Shown: positions 30,201-38,127 of the stretch, in pieces
Position numbering within the stretch: the first letter of the stretch is position 1
Layout of the letters: each line of letters begins with the position of its first letter
Assembly (NCBI RefSeq): GCF_000813145.1
Contig: NZ_BAZF01000008.1
Span: forward strand, 124,001-188,000
Origin: Geobacter sp. OR-1
GTDB taxonomy: Bacteria > Desulfobacterota > Desulfuromonadia > Geobacterales > DSM-12255
Direction of reading: 5' to 3'
Length of the DNA stretch: 64,000 nt
Notes under the pieces: generated by a model
What the model saw: only the letters and a program-made list of their open reading frames with translations
The model's database searches: none
Told to the model about the DNA's origin: nothing
Position numbers and translations under genes: made by a program

Positions 30201-30369
30201 CAGGAGATGCGCCGGGAAAGGTGGTCACCACCGAGATCAGCGGGAACTCCACGTTGGGGAACATCTCCACCGGCAATCGCTTGTAGGAGAAGATCCCGAG
30301 GGTAACGAGCGCCAAAACCATGACCGTGGCGAAGATCGGCCGTTTTATGGAGAGATCGGAGAGAATCAT
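27262..30369 (-). CDS. RND-family multidrug efflux permease
   Basis: 1035 residues, the usual AcrB-like size. N-terminal [19 protein letters not shown] is the first membrane helix; the two large periplasmic loops and twelve helices follow, with the proton-relay motif region [20 protein letters not shown] (paired Asp) in TM4. It exports hydrophobic substrates using proton motive force, with the membrane-fusion protein at 31472 and TolC at 25977. Three small genes lie between the adaptor and this permease, an unusual order. Confidence 0.97.
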   Translation of the reverse strand: MILSDLSIKRPIFATVMVLALVTLGIFSYKRLPVEMFPNVEFPLISVVTTFPGASPETVEREISKRIEESVNQIAGVKHVFSTSREGVSTVMVQFQLEQKVNDCAQEVRAKIGSIRGNLPQGIDEPIIQKLDFNAAPVAALAVQSDTLSARELTSLVDKKIKKRFESVAGVGKVEMVGGQKREINVELDPVKLDSLGLGVNDVVTGIRSENTNTPLGRLTRGTAEYPMRIDGKPNRAEEYRLMPVAQRGGRPITLGEVAQVTDGVEEQRKLALVNGKPAIGLDIYKQSGGNEVELVDTVKKVMEKVIKELPPGVSLTMVRDGTIMTRESLADVEETLIIGGILTVLIVFCFINSWRSTVITGVTLPISVISAFIIMNAMGMTLNVMTLMALSLAIGMLIDDAIVVRENIVRHLELGKDHMEASRFGTAEIGLAVFATTMSIVAVFVPVAFMKGIVGRFFYQFGISVAFAVLVSLFVSFTLDPMLSSRWSDPSIHLHGGRKGIARWLERFNDWFDISADRYRAAIGWALDHRKTVMLAALLAFIGGIFIFGTLESSFMSREDKGEFQISFKTAPDASMTETDGRLRAILAAVAGIPEIDHSYATIGAGDNGTVRDGLLYLKLKERKERQRGQFDLQREVRQRLQKIAGITFSIEEVGQIGGARKPLTADLKGDDLAVLKQLGLKLREELYKVPGIVDLSVTLEHDIPEYRLKVDREKALSAGVTSNDIVGSLSRLVGGEAISTYEDEDGDAVDVRVRLPEALRRNPGQVADLKVSVPDSGGGARLVPLASLVTTAVAASPTEINRRDLARQVTVSANLDELPIGTAVKHVEEAAKRINMPPGYSVNLSGEAEDMAESFGYMGESLLLAVIFVFLILAAQFESFFEPFAIMLSLPLSIVGMAGMLKITGDTVNIMSLIGLIMLMGLVTKNAILLVDYAKVLQRRDGLGRRDAVILAGRTRLRPIVMTTLAMIFGMMPLFLGIGAGGEGRAPMARAVVGGLLTSTLLTLLVVPVMYTYMDDFGAWLKRKWKKQKRRTA

Positions 30370-30443
30370 CTGGTTATTCCTTGCATGTTTTTTGGCCGTG
30401 ATCAGCGCAGGGTCACCCCTGCATGCCGATGCCGTTCAGTGTC

Positions 30444-30803
30444 TCAACCGGCAAGCCTTGCCGTTATCAGCGCTTTCAGATCTTCTATCGAACCGCAGCG
30501 GTTGATCTCTTCGCTATTGATCCAGATGTCGACAGCTTCCCCTTTTTTCACGAAGACCGCCGGGAGCGGCACGCCGGAGACCCCATACCTCGGTTCCAGC
30601 TCATCGCGATGCAAAAATTCAAACTCCGCATCGAGCGATTCCAGGAACTCCTTCCACTCTGCCCGGATGGAAAAATTGCCGTAGGTGATCGCGCAGAGGT
30701 TGCAGGAATAGGTCTCGGGCGAAAAGATCTTGTGAGCGATGTCGGTCAGGGTGTTGAAGACGCCGGTGTCGGCGTTGTAGACGAATACCAGGTAAGGTTT
30801 CAT
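30444..30803 (-). CDS. Hypothetical protein, possible thioredoxin-fold
   Basis: 119 residues from ATG 30803 (aaaggag upstream). It begins MKPYLVFVYNADTGVFNTL and has a CNLC motif at about 34-37 with a later FVKKGEAVDIWIN beta hairpin. The C-x-x-C and the E-F-L-H...V-P-L-P-A-V-F-V order suggest a thioredoxin-like fold, but the motif position is late and the family is not recognised. Lies inside the efflux gene cluster, 11 bases after the small transporter gene. Confidence 0.7.
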   Translation of the reverse strand: MKPYLVFVYNADTGVFNTLTDIAHKIFSPETYSCNLCAITYGNFSIRAEWKEFLESLDAEFEFLHRDELEPRYGVSGVPLPAVFVKKGEAVDIWINSEEINRCGSIEDLKALITARLAG

Positions 30804-30814
30804 TGCCTCTCCTT

Positions 30815-31252
30815 TCATTTCCTGAGCACCAGAGCGGCGCCGGCTGCCAGCAGCACGATTCCGAGCAGCCGTTTCGGCTCCATCGGGACCTGCCTCAGAC
30901 CGAACAGCCCGAAATGGTCAAGCAGCACCCCGGTGGCCAGCTGTCCGGCGATGACGCCGGCCATTACGGCGACCGTGCCGATCCGCGGCACGACAATAAT
31001 GGTGAGCGTTACGAAAAAGGCCCCCAGCAGCCCACCGGTCAGTTCCCACCACGACGCGGTGCCGATCGCCTTGATACCGCCGCGGCCGGTCAGCATAACA
31101 ACCGCAAGCAGGGCCAGGGTCCCGACTGCAAACGATATGAATGAGCTTTCAAAAGGGCCGACCTTTTGCGCCAGCCTGGCGTTTATGGACGGCTGGACCG
31201 CCACAGCCATACCGCCGCAGAACATCAGAACCAGCAACCAATAGCTGCTCAT
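30815..31252 (-). CDS. Small DMT-type transporter (DUF606/YdcZ-like)
   Basis: 145 residues from ATG 31252, with gaagggggg just before it. Five hydrophobic segments; first YWLLVLMFCGGMAVAVQPSI and the conserved N-A-R-L pattern (INARLAQKVG). C-terminal PKRLLGIVLLAAGAALVL is typical of the family. These small proteins usually act as dimers or pairs; the substrate is unknown. Cotranscribed with the efflux genes. Confidence 0.85.
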   Translation of the reverse strand: MSSYWLLVLMFCGGMAVAVQPSINARLAQKVGPFESSFISFAVGTLALLAVVMLTGRGGIKAIGTASWWELTGGLLGAFFVTLTIIVVPRIGTVAVMAGVIAGQLATGVLLDHFGLFGLRQVPMEPKRLLGIVLLAAGAALVLRK

Positions 31253-31274
31253 CTTCCCCCCCTTCAGGACCGGT

Positions 31275-31475
31275 TTACTCAACGCCGTACCTCTTGCCAC
31301 CCCTGACCTCGACCGTGTCGCCCGGCCTGAGTTTGCGCCCCCGCCGGGTTTCGGTCTCGCCGTTGACTATGACGAACCCGTCCTGAATGGCGATCTTTGC
31401 TTCGCCACCGCTGGAGACGGCATTGACTGCCTTGAGAAAACTGTCGAGCTTTATGAACTCACCATCTATCTTCAT
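31275..31475 (-). CDS. S4-domain RNA-binding protein, YbcJ/YaaA type
   Basis: 66 residues, one S4 domain: IKLDSFLKAVNAVSSGGEAK, then VIVNGETETRRGRKLRPGD, a textbook RNA-binding loop. Such short S4 proteins associate with ribosomes or structured RNA. It overlaps the adaptor gene's end by four bases, so it is translated with the efflux operon though its role is unrelated. Confidence 0.93.
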   Translation of the reverse strand: MKIDGEFIKLDSFLKAVNAVSSGGEAKIAIQDGFVIVNGETETRRGRKLRPGDTVEVRGGKRYGVE

Positions 31476-32623
31476 CGCTGTTTCACCCCTCCGGCCATGG
31501 TCACCTTGTCACCGTCCCTGAGATTGAACCCACCGCGGACCACGTAGGTCTCGCCCGGCTTGACTCCGCTCACGATCTCCACCAGCTCGTTGCTGACCGC
31601 CCCGGTGGTCACCCGGCGCAATCGAGCCATATCATCTGTCACCACAAACAGGGTCCCGGTTTTTGCCGCCGTGTCCCAGGCAGAGAGGGCCTGCCGGGGA
31701 AGCTGGACAACATCGTTCCGCTTTCCCGAGATGATTTTACCCTTGGCAAAGAGCCCGCCTTTCAGAAGGTCGCCAACGTTGGGCACCTCGGCAATCACTT
31801 TCAGGGATCGGTCGCCGGAGTTCAGCTCCGGGTTGATGTACATCACCTTGCCGCTGAAAACCTTACCCGGCAGGGAATCGACAGTGAATTCCAGTGGCTG
31901 GCCGACCCTGGCCCGCGCCGACTCGGCCGACGGGATCGTGACGGTCAGGTTGAGCAACCGGTTGTCCACGATCCTGAAGATCGGTTTGGCAGCCGCGGCA
32001 TCGCTGGCCAGATCGCCGACATTGACCTCGCGGAGCGATACTACGCCGTCCATCGGCGCGGCCACCATACCTTTGGCCTGCCTGGCCCGTCCCTGGCGAA
32101 CCTCCTCTTCCGCGGCCCTAATCTGCGCCCTGGCCGCCGCGATGCGCGCCTGAGCAGCCTCGGCCTCGGTGGTCGCATCATCAACGGCCTGCTGCGTCGC
32201 CAGCCCGGATTCCTTGAGCTTCCTGATCCTGGCCAACTCCCGGTCCGCCCGGCTTACAGCCACCTGGGCCTGCGCAAGCCCGGCCTTTGCCGATTCGACA
32301 TTGGCCTCGAACCGCTTCACAAGCGCCTCGGTCTCGGCCACGTCGATCTTGGCCAGAGGCTGACCTTTCCGCACCCGGACCCACTCGGTCACGAACACCT
32401 GCTTCACCAAGCCGGGGATCTGGGTCTTGATATCAGCGTAAAACTTCGGCTCCAGGCTTCCGGTGACTTCGATCCCTTCAACCAGAGGCATTGGCGCGAC
32501 CTTTGCCACGTCCACGGCCACCGGGGGCTTCTGCACTCCCGCCTTCTTTGCCTCACCTTTGCCGGAACAGGCAGTCAGGCCGGCCAACGCCAGCGTCATC
32601 AAGAAATAGGCATATTTTTTCAT
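31472..32623 (-). CDS. RND efflux periplasmic adaptor (membrane fusion protein)
   Basis: 383 residues. Lipoprotein signal with lipobox LTAC (Cys 19). Barrel-sandwich lipoyl halves flank a helical hairpin rich in Ala/Glu/Arg (about 90-170: AKAGLAQAQVAVSRADRELA), followed by a beta-barrel domain (PLEFTVDSLPGKVFSGKVMY). It bridges the RND permease and TolC. The start overlaps the tetR stop by four bases, so the regulator and pump are one transcript. Confidence 0.95.
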   Translation of the reverse strand: MKKYAYFLMTLALAGLTACSGKGEAKKAGVQKPPVAVDVAKVAPMPLVEGIEVTGSLEPKFYADIKTQIPGLVKQVFVTEWVRVRKGQPLAKIDVAETEALVKRFEANVESAKAGLAQAQVAVSRADRELARIRKLKESGLATQQAVDDATTEAEAAQARIAAARAQIRAAEEEVRQGRARQAKGMVAAPMDGVVSLREVNVGDLASDAAAAKPIFRIVDNRLLNLTVTIPSAESARARVGQPLEFTVDSLPGKVFSGKVMYINPELNSGDRSLKVIAEVPNVGDLLKGGLFAKGKIISGKRNDVVQLPRQALSAWDTAAKTGTLFVVTDDMARLRRVTTGAVSNELVEIVSGVKPGETYVVRGGFNLRDGDKVTMAGGVKQR

Positions 32624-33237
32624 TTTGCATCTCCCCGCGATATCCCATCCAGAATAAGGGCAAGCATTCTTTTGGTGTCATCCCGGTTGATCCTCGGGTC
32701 GTTCCGGCAGAGCTGTTCTTCCATGCAGACATTAAGGCATCCGATGATGACCCAGGTCATGTCGGCCGGGTCGCCGGGGCGGAATTCGCCGGATGCAATC
32801 CCTTCCGCAACCACGGTCCTTACCGCATCCAGCATCCAGTCAAAGGCCTGATCGTGCTCGAATTGCGGGGCGCCCTGCGCCGGACCGAAATAGATCGCGT
32901 AAATGAGCCGTGCCACATCGATAAACTCGAGAAAGGCGTCGAAAATCCCGAGGCAGAGGATTTCCATCCGGTCGCGCGCCGACCCGCTCTTGCCGACCAG
33001 TTCCCGCATCCGCTCGCCGAAGATGGTGTAGGCACCCTCCATCAGTTCGAGATAAATCCCCTCTTTGCTGTTAAAATAGTAGTAAAGGACCGGCTTGGTA
33101 ACCCCGGCAGCTTCGACGATCTCACGCACCGTGGTTCCGGCGTACCCCTTGGAGGTAAAGAGCCGCAACCCCTCGGCAAGGAGCCGCTCACGGACCGCCT
33201 GGTTAGCCTGAGCCCCGGCTGTTGCTTCTTCGGTCAT
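32620..33237 (-). CDS. TetR-family repressor of the efflux operon
   Basis: 205 residues from ATG 33237 (gaggcggtg upstream; an in-frame GTG at 33252 is possible). N-terminal HTH: TTVREIVEAAGVTKPVLYYY, with the preceding RLFTSKGYAG. The C-terminal ligand pocket is helical with no clear kin. First gene of the operon tetR-adaptor-S4-transporter-hypothetical-RND-TolC. Two palindromes at its promoter are likely its own binding sites, so it should repress the pump until a substrate binds. Confidence 0.93.
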   Translation of the reverse strand: MTEEATAGAQANQAVRERLLAEGLRLFTSKGYAGTTVREIVEAAGVTKPVLYYYFNSKEGIYLELMEGAYTIFGERMRELVGKSGSARDRMEILCLGIFDAFLEFIDVARLIYAIYFGPAQGAPQFEHDQAFDWMLDAVRTVVAEGIASGEFRPGDPADMTWVIIGCLNVCMEEQLCRNDPRINRDDTKRMLALILDGISRGDAK

Positions 33238-33262
33238 GGTGCACCGCCTCACAAATTTATAT

Positions 33263-33322
33263 ACCTACCGGTAAGTACACCTATTCCAGCCAGGAGGTCA
33301 AGAGTTATTTACCGTCCGGTAA
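33263..33322. promoter_or_regulatory. Two TetR-type operator palindromes
   Basis: Site 1 is ACCTACCGGTAAGT at 33263-33276, site 2 is TTACCGTCCGGTAA at 33309-33322; both share TTACCG/CGGTAA half-sites. They lie 26-85 bases upstream of the tetR start. A TTGACC with TGTACT 16 bases later lies between them on the minus strand and may be the promoter, so both sites could block RNA polymerase. def lies in the opposite direction. Confidence 0.6.
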
Positions 33323-33339
33323 GCGCAGTAAGGAAGAAT

Positions 33340-33369
33340 TTGCTTTTTGGCAGGGAAATTAGTTATAGT
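33340..33369 (+). promoter_or_regulatory. Probable promoter of def-fmt
   Basis: TTGCTT (33340-33345), 18 bases, TATAGT (33364-33369). The def ATG is 31 bases downstream. Confidence 0.5.
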
Positions 33370-33399
33370 GGTTGAATTCTCAAGGGAGACCGAGGACAG

Positions 33400-33918
33400 A
33401 TGATACGAACGATTCTTACATTTCCCGACCCGGACCTGAAAAAGAAGTCCCATCCGGTGACGGTTATCAACGACAAGACCAGGGAGCTGGTCAGAGACAT
33501 GGCGGAAACGATGTACGCCGCACCCGGAGTGGGGCTGGCAGCCCCTCAGATCGGGGTGCATCAGCGGATAATAGTAATCGACATTTCCGGAAAAGATGAG
33601 GACCCGAATCTGATCGTTGCCATAAATCCGGTGATCGTACACGGCGACGGCGAATCATACGAAGAGGAGGGGTGCCTCTCTGTGCCGAAGTACGCGGCCA
33701 ATGTCCGGCGCCATGCCCGCGTGGTGGTCAAGGCGCTGAACCTTGACGGCGAAGAGGTGACCTGCAAGGCGGACGGTCTGCTGGCCATTGCCTTCCAGCA
33801 CGAAATCGACCACCTGGACGGCATCCTGTTCGTAGACCATATTTCGCCGCTCAAGCGCGAAATATTCAAGAGAAAGTACCGCCGGACCCTGGAAGAGATG
33901 CAGGAGCATAACCGATGA
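33400..33918 (+). CDS. def: Peptide deformylase
   Basis: 172 residues. All three metal-site motifs are present: GVGLAAPQIG at about 45-54, EEGCLSVP at about 88-95 (metal Cys), and QHEIDHLDG at about 132-140 (two metal His and catalytic Glu). Removes the formyl group from new proteins. Overlaps fmt by four bases, the classic def-fmt pair. Confidence 0.98.
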   Translation: MIRTILTFPDPDLKKKSHPVTVINDKTRELVRDMAETMYAAPGVGLAAPQIGVHQRIIVIDISGKDEDPNLIVAINPVIVHGDGESYEEEGCLSVPKYAANVRRHARVVVKALNLDGEEVTCKADGLLAIAFQHEIDHLDGILFVDHISPLKREIFKRKYRRTLEEMQEHNR

Positions 33919-34871
33919 CCGGGTTGCGGATCGTTTTCATGGGCACCCCGGAGTTTGCCTGTCCCACCCTGCAGACCCTGATCGATCGGGGCGAAAACGT
34001 GGTGGCCGTGGTTACCCAGCCGGACCGGCCCAAGGGCCGGGGCCAGCAGATGCAGCCGCCACCGGTCAAGGAACTGGCGCAAAAACACAACATCCCCGTT
34101 ATGCAGCCGCTTAAAGTCAGGGTTGCGGAGGCAGTCGAGGAGATCCGTTCCTATGAACCGGACCTGATCGTGGTGGTGGCATTCGGCCAGATCCTCCCCA
34201 AAGCGCTGCTGGATATCCCGAAACATGGCTGCATCAACGTCCATGCCTCGCTGCTGCCGCGATACCGGGGCGCCGCACCGCTGAACTGGTGCATAATAAA
34301 CGGCGAGTCCGAGACCGGCGTCACCACCATGCTGATGGATGTGGGGCTGGATACCGGCGACATGCTGCTCAAGAAGACAACGCCGATAGCCCCGGACGAA
34401 GATGCCCAATCGCTGCATGACCGTCTGTCGCAAATCGGCGCGCAGGCGCTTGCCGAGACGCTTGAGCTGCTGGCAGCTGGCAGCCTGGTTCCGGAAAAAC
34501 AGGACGATAACCTGACCTGCTACGCGCCGATGCTCAAGAAGGAACTCGGATGCATCGATTGGAACGATCCCCCGGCAAAGATCAAGAACCTGGTCCGGGG
34601 CGTTACCCCGTGGCCGGGCGCCTATACCTACCTTGACGGCAAGCTGTTGAAGATCTTCAGGGTCAGGACAGCCGACGGCACCGGGACGCCGGGATCGGTC
34701 CTGCAGGCCGACAAAAGCGGGATAGAGATCGCCTGTTCCGGTGGCAGCATCCTGGTCGACGAACTGCAACTGGAAGGGAAAAAGCGGCTGCCGGCCGCCG
34801 AATTCCTCGCCGGATGCCGGCTCTCTCCGGGAATGACACTCGGCACAAGAGGCTCCGCAGTTGAAGGATAA
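33915..34871 (+). CDS. fmt: Methionyl-tRNA formyltransferase
   Basis: 318 residues. N-terminal IVFMGTPEFACPTL, catalytic region with INVHASLLPRYRGAAPLNWC (Asn/His of the formyl transfer site) and a C-terminal OB-like domain (YLDGKLLKIFRVRT). Uses 10-formyl-tetrahydrofolate to formylate initiator Met-tRNA. Coupled to def upstream and followed at once by the DUF116 gene. Confidence 0.98.
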   Translation: MTGLRIVFMGTPEFACPTLQTLIDRGENVVAVVTQPDRPKGRGQQMQPPPVKELAQKHNIPVMQPLKVRVAEAVEEIRSYEPDLIVVVAFGQILPKALLDIPKHGCINVHASLLPRYRGAAPLNWCIINGESETGVTTMLMDVGLDTGDMLLKKTTPIAPDEDAQSLHDRLSQIGAQALAETLELLAAGSLVPEKQDDNLTCYAPMLKKELGCIDWNDPPAKIKNLVRGVTPWPGAYTYLDGKLLKIFRVRTADGTGTPGSVLQADKSGIEIACSGGSILVDELQLEGKKRLPAAEFLAGCRLSPGMTLGTRGSAVEG

Positions 34872-34875
34872 CGGC

Positions 34876-35634
34876 ATGGGTACAACGTCTCCTCCCCGGA
34901 AGCGCCTGTTTGTAGCGCTCATGGGTGTAACATGCCTGCTGATCGTCGGGGTGATCTACCTGATGTGGTGGATACCAACCAAAGGGCTGGCCAACTTTCA
35001 CCCCGATCTGCCGCGGATAGTCGGCCTGGTCTTTGCCGCCCTCTCCCTCCTGGCCGTTCTAGGCACAGGTCTCCTGGTGCTGACCACGGCCTTTGGCAAA
35101 GATATCTTCTTCACCCGTTTCATGCGCCTGGTAGTGATCAAGTTCCTGCTTCCGGCAATAGAACTGCTCGGTCGCGCCATCGGAATCCACAAGGACCATA
35201 TCCGCCAGTCGTTCGTCGCCATGAACAACAGCCTGGTATCTTCCCAGAAGCTGCTGATCCCGGCGGACCGGATCCTCATCCTCCTCCCCCACTGCCTGCA
35301 GCTGTTCGACTGCGACATCAAGGTGACCGGCGGCATCGACAAGTGCGTGCGGTGCGGACGGTGCAACATAAAAGGTCTGGCCGAATTGGGGGACAAGTAC
35401 AAGATCGATATCTCGGTTGCCACCGGCGGCACCCTGGCCCGCAAAGTCATCGTGGAAAAGCGCCCCAAGCTGGTGGTCGCCGTTGCCTGCGAACGGGATC
35501 TCACCTCGGGGATAAAGGACTGCTACCCGCTCCCGGTTATCGGCGTGCTAAACGAGCGCCCCAAGGGTCCGTGCATCGATACCATTGTCGATGTCGAGAA
35601 GATCGATTCGGCCATTGCATCGGTAATCGTCTGA
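34876..35634 (+). CDS. DUF116 membrane protein
   Basis: 252 residues from ATG 34876 (gaagg upstream); a TTG at 34861 overlapping fmt is an alternative. Two N-terminal membrane helices (LFVALMGVTCLLIVGVIYLM and IVGLVFAALSLLAVLGTGLL) precede a cytoplasmic DUF116 domain with Cys-rich KCVRCGRCNIKGLAELG and AVACERDLTSGIKDCYP. The Cys arrangement suggests metal or Fe-S binding. The function of the family is unknown to me; in many genomes it sits beside fmt, which argues for a link to translation or envelope housekeeping. Confidence 0.9.
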   Translation: MGTTSPPRKRLFVALMGVTCLLIVGVIYLMWWIPTKGLANFHPDLPRIVGLVFAALSLLAVLGTGLLVLTTAFGKDIFFTRFMRLVVIKFLLPAIELLGRAIGIHKDHIRQSFVAMNNSLVSSQKLLIPADRILILLPHCLQLFDCDIKVTGGIDKCVRCGRCNIKGLAELGDKYKIDISVATGGTLARKVIVEKRPKLVVAVACERDLTSGIKDCYPLPVIGVLNERPKGPCIDTIVDVEKIDSAIASVIV

Positions 35635-36614
35635 TGATGCGGCTCCACCCCGGTTTGACGGGGATGTTGATGACGCTGGTGCTCCTCTGTCTGGCTGTGC
35701 CGCTCAGTGCAGCCACAATCACCGAATACCGGCCGACAACAGTTGCCTGCCGGCTCGACAATGGCGCCAAACAGCTGGCAATCCGCTCGTTCCGCAAAGA
35801 AGGCGTTCCTTATTACCTGCTTGTAGACCTGAACAGCCTCGCAACCAGGACAGCGCCTGCCTCTTCAGTAAGACCGATCACAGAAGCAGGACCACCATCC
35901 TTTAGCGACATCCTGGCAAAAAACACCGCCCCGCCGTACAAATTGCAGAACTTCGGCCTGACGCATGCCATGACCAATCCCTCCGGGATGTTCCTGACCG
36001 TTGACCTCTGCCCGTCTAAACGCCCGTTCGAGAAGGGGGCGTTCGAGGCGCTGGCAGCTATTGCGAGTAAAAGCGGCCGGCCGACACCGGTTGCCATCTG
36101 CATCACCGGCGCCTGGCTCCGTACACACCGTGAAGAGCTCTCCTGGCTGCAAGCCCGGGAACAGCAAGGGCTGCTGGCCATCACCTGGGTGAACCATTCC
36201 CTGACCCATTTCTACGACCCGACGCTTCCGCTGGAGCGCAACTTCATGCTGGCCGCCAAGACCGACCAGCGACATGAGATCCTGGCAAACGAAGTTGCCA
36301 TGCTGGAAGCGGGACTGGTCCCGGCGCCGTTCTTTCGCTTCCCCGGCCTCGTGGCCGACGAGCGGCTGGTGAAACTGCTGGCCGAACTCTCCCTGATCCC
36401 GCTCGGCGCCGATGCCTGGCTGGCCAAAGGGGAAGAGCCGCGGAACGGCAGCATCATCCTGGTGCACGGCAACGGCAACGAACCTCCCGGTATAACCAGA
36501 CTGATGAAACTGCTGCAGAGCCCCGACTTCCCCGCCTTTCTACCGCTGGCTGCGGCAACAACGGCCTCCCGCAACAATTTGCTTGACAAACCGGCTACGG
36601 CTGGACAAAGATAG
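35634..36614 (+). CDS. Secreted polysaccharide deacetylase-like protein
   Basis: 326 residues, starting at overlapping ATG codons 35634/35637 directly on the DUF116 stop (TGATGATG). Signal peptide LMTLVLLCLAVPLSAA. The second half follows the NodB fold: FLTVDLCPS (metal/catalytic Asp), VNHSLTHF (H-x-x-x-H-like metal pair), FFRFPGLVAD (R/P active-site turn), IILVHGNGN at the end. It probably removes acyl groups from peptidoglycan or another glycan in the periplasm; the substrate is unknown. Last gene of the def-fmt transcript. Confidence 0.8.
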   Translation: MMRLHPGLTGMLMTLVLLCLAVPLSAATITEYRPTTVACRLDNGAKQLAIRSFRKEGVPYYLLVDLNSLATRTAPASSVRPITEAGPPSFSDILAKNTAPPYKLQNFGLTHAMTNPSGMFLTVDLCPSKRPFEKGAFEALAAIASKSGRPTPVAICITGAWLRTHREELSWLQAREQQGLLAITWVNHSLTHFYDPTLPLERNFMLAAKTDQRHEILANEVAMLEAGLVPAPFFRFPGLVADERLVKLLAELSLIPLGADAWLAKGEEPRNGSIILVHGNGNEPPGITRLMKLLQSPDFPAFLPLAAATTASRNNLLDKPATAGQR

Positions 36615-36618
36615 CCAC

Positions 36619-36705
36619 ATGAAAAATTTCTCCTTCCAGAACTTTACCGGCTTCTCTTTTTGGTATGGCTTTTATTTTAGGCCGTCTGCCCGGTTACAGG
36701 TCTGA
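36619..36705 (+). CDS. Aromatic leader peptide upstream of DAHP synthase
   Basis: 28 codons, unnoticed by length-based gene calling. The sequence starts MKNFSFQNFTG and continues FSFWYGFYF, ending RPSARLQV: seven Phe, two Tyr and one Trp in 20 residues. The stop at 36703-36705 lies shortly after the first attenuator strand (36684-36691). Such peptides slow ribosomes when charged tRNA-Phe/Tyr/Trp is scarce, as in pheL and trpL leaders. The ribosome binding site is weak (aaag). The frame starts four bases after the deacetylase stop. Confidence 0.75.
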   Translation: MKNFSFQNFTGFSFWYGFYFRPSARLQV

Positions 36706-36825
36706 GCGAGGGAACATAACACTTCACACAGCCAAAAGCCGAGGGCAGACAACGAGTCTCCCCCGGCTTTATTTTTTTTTGCAGAACCAAAGGCCGGGGG
36801 ATATTCCTCCGGCCTTTTGCTTTTG
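36684..36825 (+). terminator. Transcription attenuator of aroF (two terminators, alternate pairings)
   Basis: Five RNA strands can alternate. Strand 1 GTCTGCCC (36684-36691) is complementary to GGGCAGAC (strand 2, 36743-36750). Strand 2's flank AAAGCCGAGGG (36735-36745) pairs with strand 3 CCCCCGGCTTT (36760-36770), giving terminator 1 with a long T-run. Strand 3 can instead pair with strand 4 AAAGGCCGGGGG (36789-36800), which also pairs with strand 5 CCTCCGGCCTTT (36807-36818), giving terminator 2. Ribosome stalling on the leader would favour 1:2 plus 3:4 and read-through; completed translation favours 2:3 and stopping. Confidence 0.75.
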
Positions 36826-36843
36826 GCAAGAAAGGATCGAACC

Positions 36844-37863
36844 ATGATCGTGGTAATGAAGGCAGGCGCAGCAAAAAAAGACAAGGATGAGGTTTTGAAG
36901 AGGATCAAGGAGTTGGGGTACAAGCCGCATGTGATTCACGGAACCACCCGCGACGTCATCGGCGCCATCGGCGACGAACGGGGGAAACTGGTGCTGCAGC
37001 AGCTGGAATCGATGCACGGCGTCGAGAGCGTGGTGCCGATTCTCCAGCCCTACAAACTCGCTTCCAGCGAAGTAAAAAAGGAGCGGAGCATCGTCCGGAT
37101 CAGCGAAACCGTCGCCATCGGCGGCCCGGAAGTGATCATTATGGCCGGTCCCTGCTCGGTGGAAAGCGAAGAGCAGATCATCGAGAGCGCCAAGGCTGTA
37201 AAGGCCGCCGGAGCTCATATCCTGCGCGGCGGCGCCTTCAAGCCGCGGACGTCACCCTATTCATTCCAGGGGCTTGAGGAAGAGGGACTGAAGCTGCTGG
37301 CAAAGGCACGGGAACTGACCGGACTCCCTTTTGTCACGGAAGTGATAAACCCGGAAACCGTCGAACTGGTGGCCGAATACGCCGATATCCTGCAGATCGG
37401 CGCCCGGAACTCGCAGAACTTCGCCCTGCTGAAAAAGGTCGGCCAGATTAGAAAGCCGATACTGCTCAAACGCGGCATGGCTATGACCATCCAGGAGTTC
37501 CTGATGAGCGCGGAGTACATCATGGCCGAGGGAAACCAGTCGGTAATCCTCTGCGAACGCGGCATCCGCACCTTCGAGACCGCCACCCGCAACACCCTGG
37601 ACCTCTCCGCCATCCCGGTCCTGAAGACCAAGACCCACCTGCCGATCATCGCCGATCCGTCACACGGCACCGGCAACTACCACTACGTCGGGCCGATGTC
37701 GCTGGCCGCAATTGCCGGTGGCGCCGACGGCCTGATCATCGAAGTCCATCCCGACCCGGAGCACGCATCAAGCGACGGTCCGCAGTCGCTGAAGCCGAAG
37801 AAGTTCGCCAGGCTGATGGAGCAGATGAGAAAGGTGGCCGAGGCAGTGGAACGGAGTCTGTAA
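36844..37863 (+). CDS. aroF: DAHP synthase (first step of the shikimate pathway)
   Basis: 339 residues from ATG 36844 (aagaaagga upstream). N-terminal ferredoxin-like regulatory domain at 1-75 ([20 protein letters not shown]), as in the Thermotoga type of class I-beta enzymes, where it binds Tyr/Phe for feedback inhibition. The catalytic TIM barrel carries [13 protein letters not shown] (metal/PEP Cys), [15 protein letters not shown], and ADPSHGTG. Condenses phosphoenolpyruvate and erythrose 4-phosphate. It would thus be controlled twice: by feedback and by the leader attenuator. Confidence 0.97.
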   Translation: MIVVMKAGAAKKDKDEVLKRIKELGYKPHVIHGTTRDVIGAIGDERGKLVLQQLESMHGVESVVPILQPYKLASSEVKKERSIVRISETVAIGGPEVIIMAGPCSVESEEQIIESAKAVKAAGAHILRGGAFKPRTSPYSFQGLEEEGLKLLAKARELTGLPFVTEVINPETVELVAEYADILQIGARNSQNFALLKKVGQIRKPILLKRGMAMTIQEFLMSAEYIMAEGNQSVILCERGIRTFETATRNTLDLSAIPVLKTKTHLPIIADPSHGTGNYHYVGPMSLAAIAGGADGLIIEVHPDPEHASSDGPQSLKPKKFARLMEQMRKVAEAVERSL

Positions 37864-37902
37864 GCCGGACTAGAAAATTATTACTTTTTTGTCAGATATG
37901 TA

Positions 37903-37930
37903 TTGACACATGAGTTACCGTGAATAAAAT
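37903..37930 (+). promoter_or_regulatory. Sigma-70 promoter of the riboswitch-controlled NHL gene
   Basis: TTGACA (37903-37908), 16 bases, TAAAAT (37925-37930). Transcription would begin near 37937, just before the riboswitch. Confidence 0.65.
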
Positions 37931-37935
37931 GGCAC

Positions 37936-38034
37936 TAATTGCATATACGCCAAACCCCGGGTGACCGGGGGACGGAAAGCCACGGGACTCACTTATTTTT
38001 GCGACAAGTCAGCCGGGTTGCCGGTGCGCTCAAC
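37936..38034 (+). promoter_or_regulatory. GEMM-I riboswitch, predicted c-di-GMP sensing
   Basis: Conserved elements in order: ACGCCAAACC, a tetraloop hairpin CCCCGGGTGACCGGGG, GGACGGAAAGCC, a second stem GGGACTC...AAGTC and AGCCGGGTTGCC. By hand alignment to the Vibrio Vc2 aptamer the ligand-contacting position 20 is G (in acGcc), the c-di-GMP type. The A at that position marks cGAMP (GEMM-Ib) aptamers such as the one at 54422. The 3' end overlaps a terminator, so this should be a transcriptional ON switch. Confidence 0.85.
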
Positions 38035-38067
38035 GTTAGAGCGCAACCAGCAGCCCGGCTTTTTGTT
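38011..38067 (+). terminator. Riboswitch expression-platform terminator
   Basis: AGCCGGG (38011-38017, also part of the aptamer) pairs with CCCGGCT (38054-38060), enclosing an inner hairpin GCGCTC/GAGCGC and followed by ttttgttt. Aptamer folding and terminator are mutually exclusive. Confidence 0.75.
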
Positions 38068-38127
38068 TGTCGATAGAGTTCTCTTTCAAGGCAATGACGG
38101 GCCAGATCCCATTTCCAGGAGATCACA

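Noticed and set aside
37931-37945. TGGCAC...TTGC resembling a sigma-54 promoter upstream of the NHL gene
   Set aside because: The spacing between the two halves is two bases short; a good sigma-70 promoter at 37903-37930 explains transcription better.
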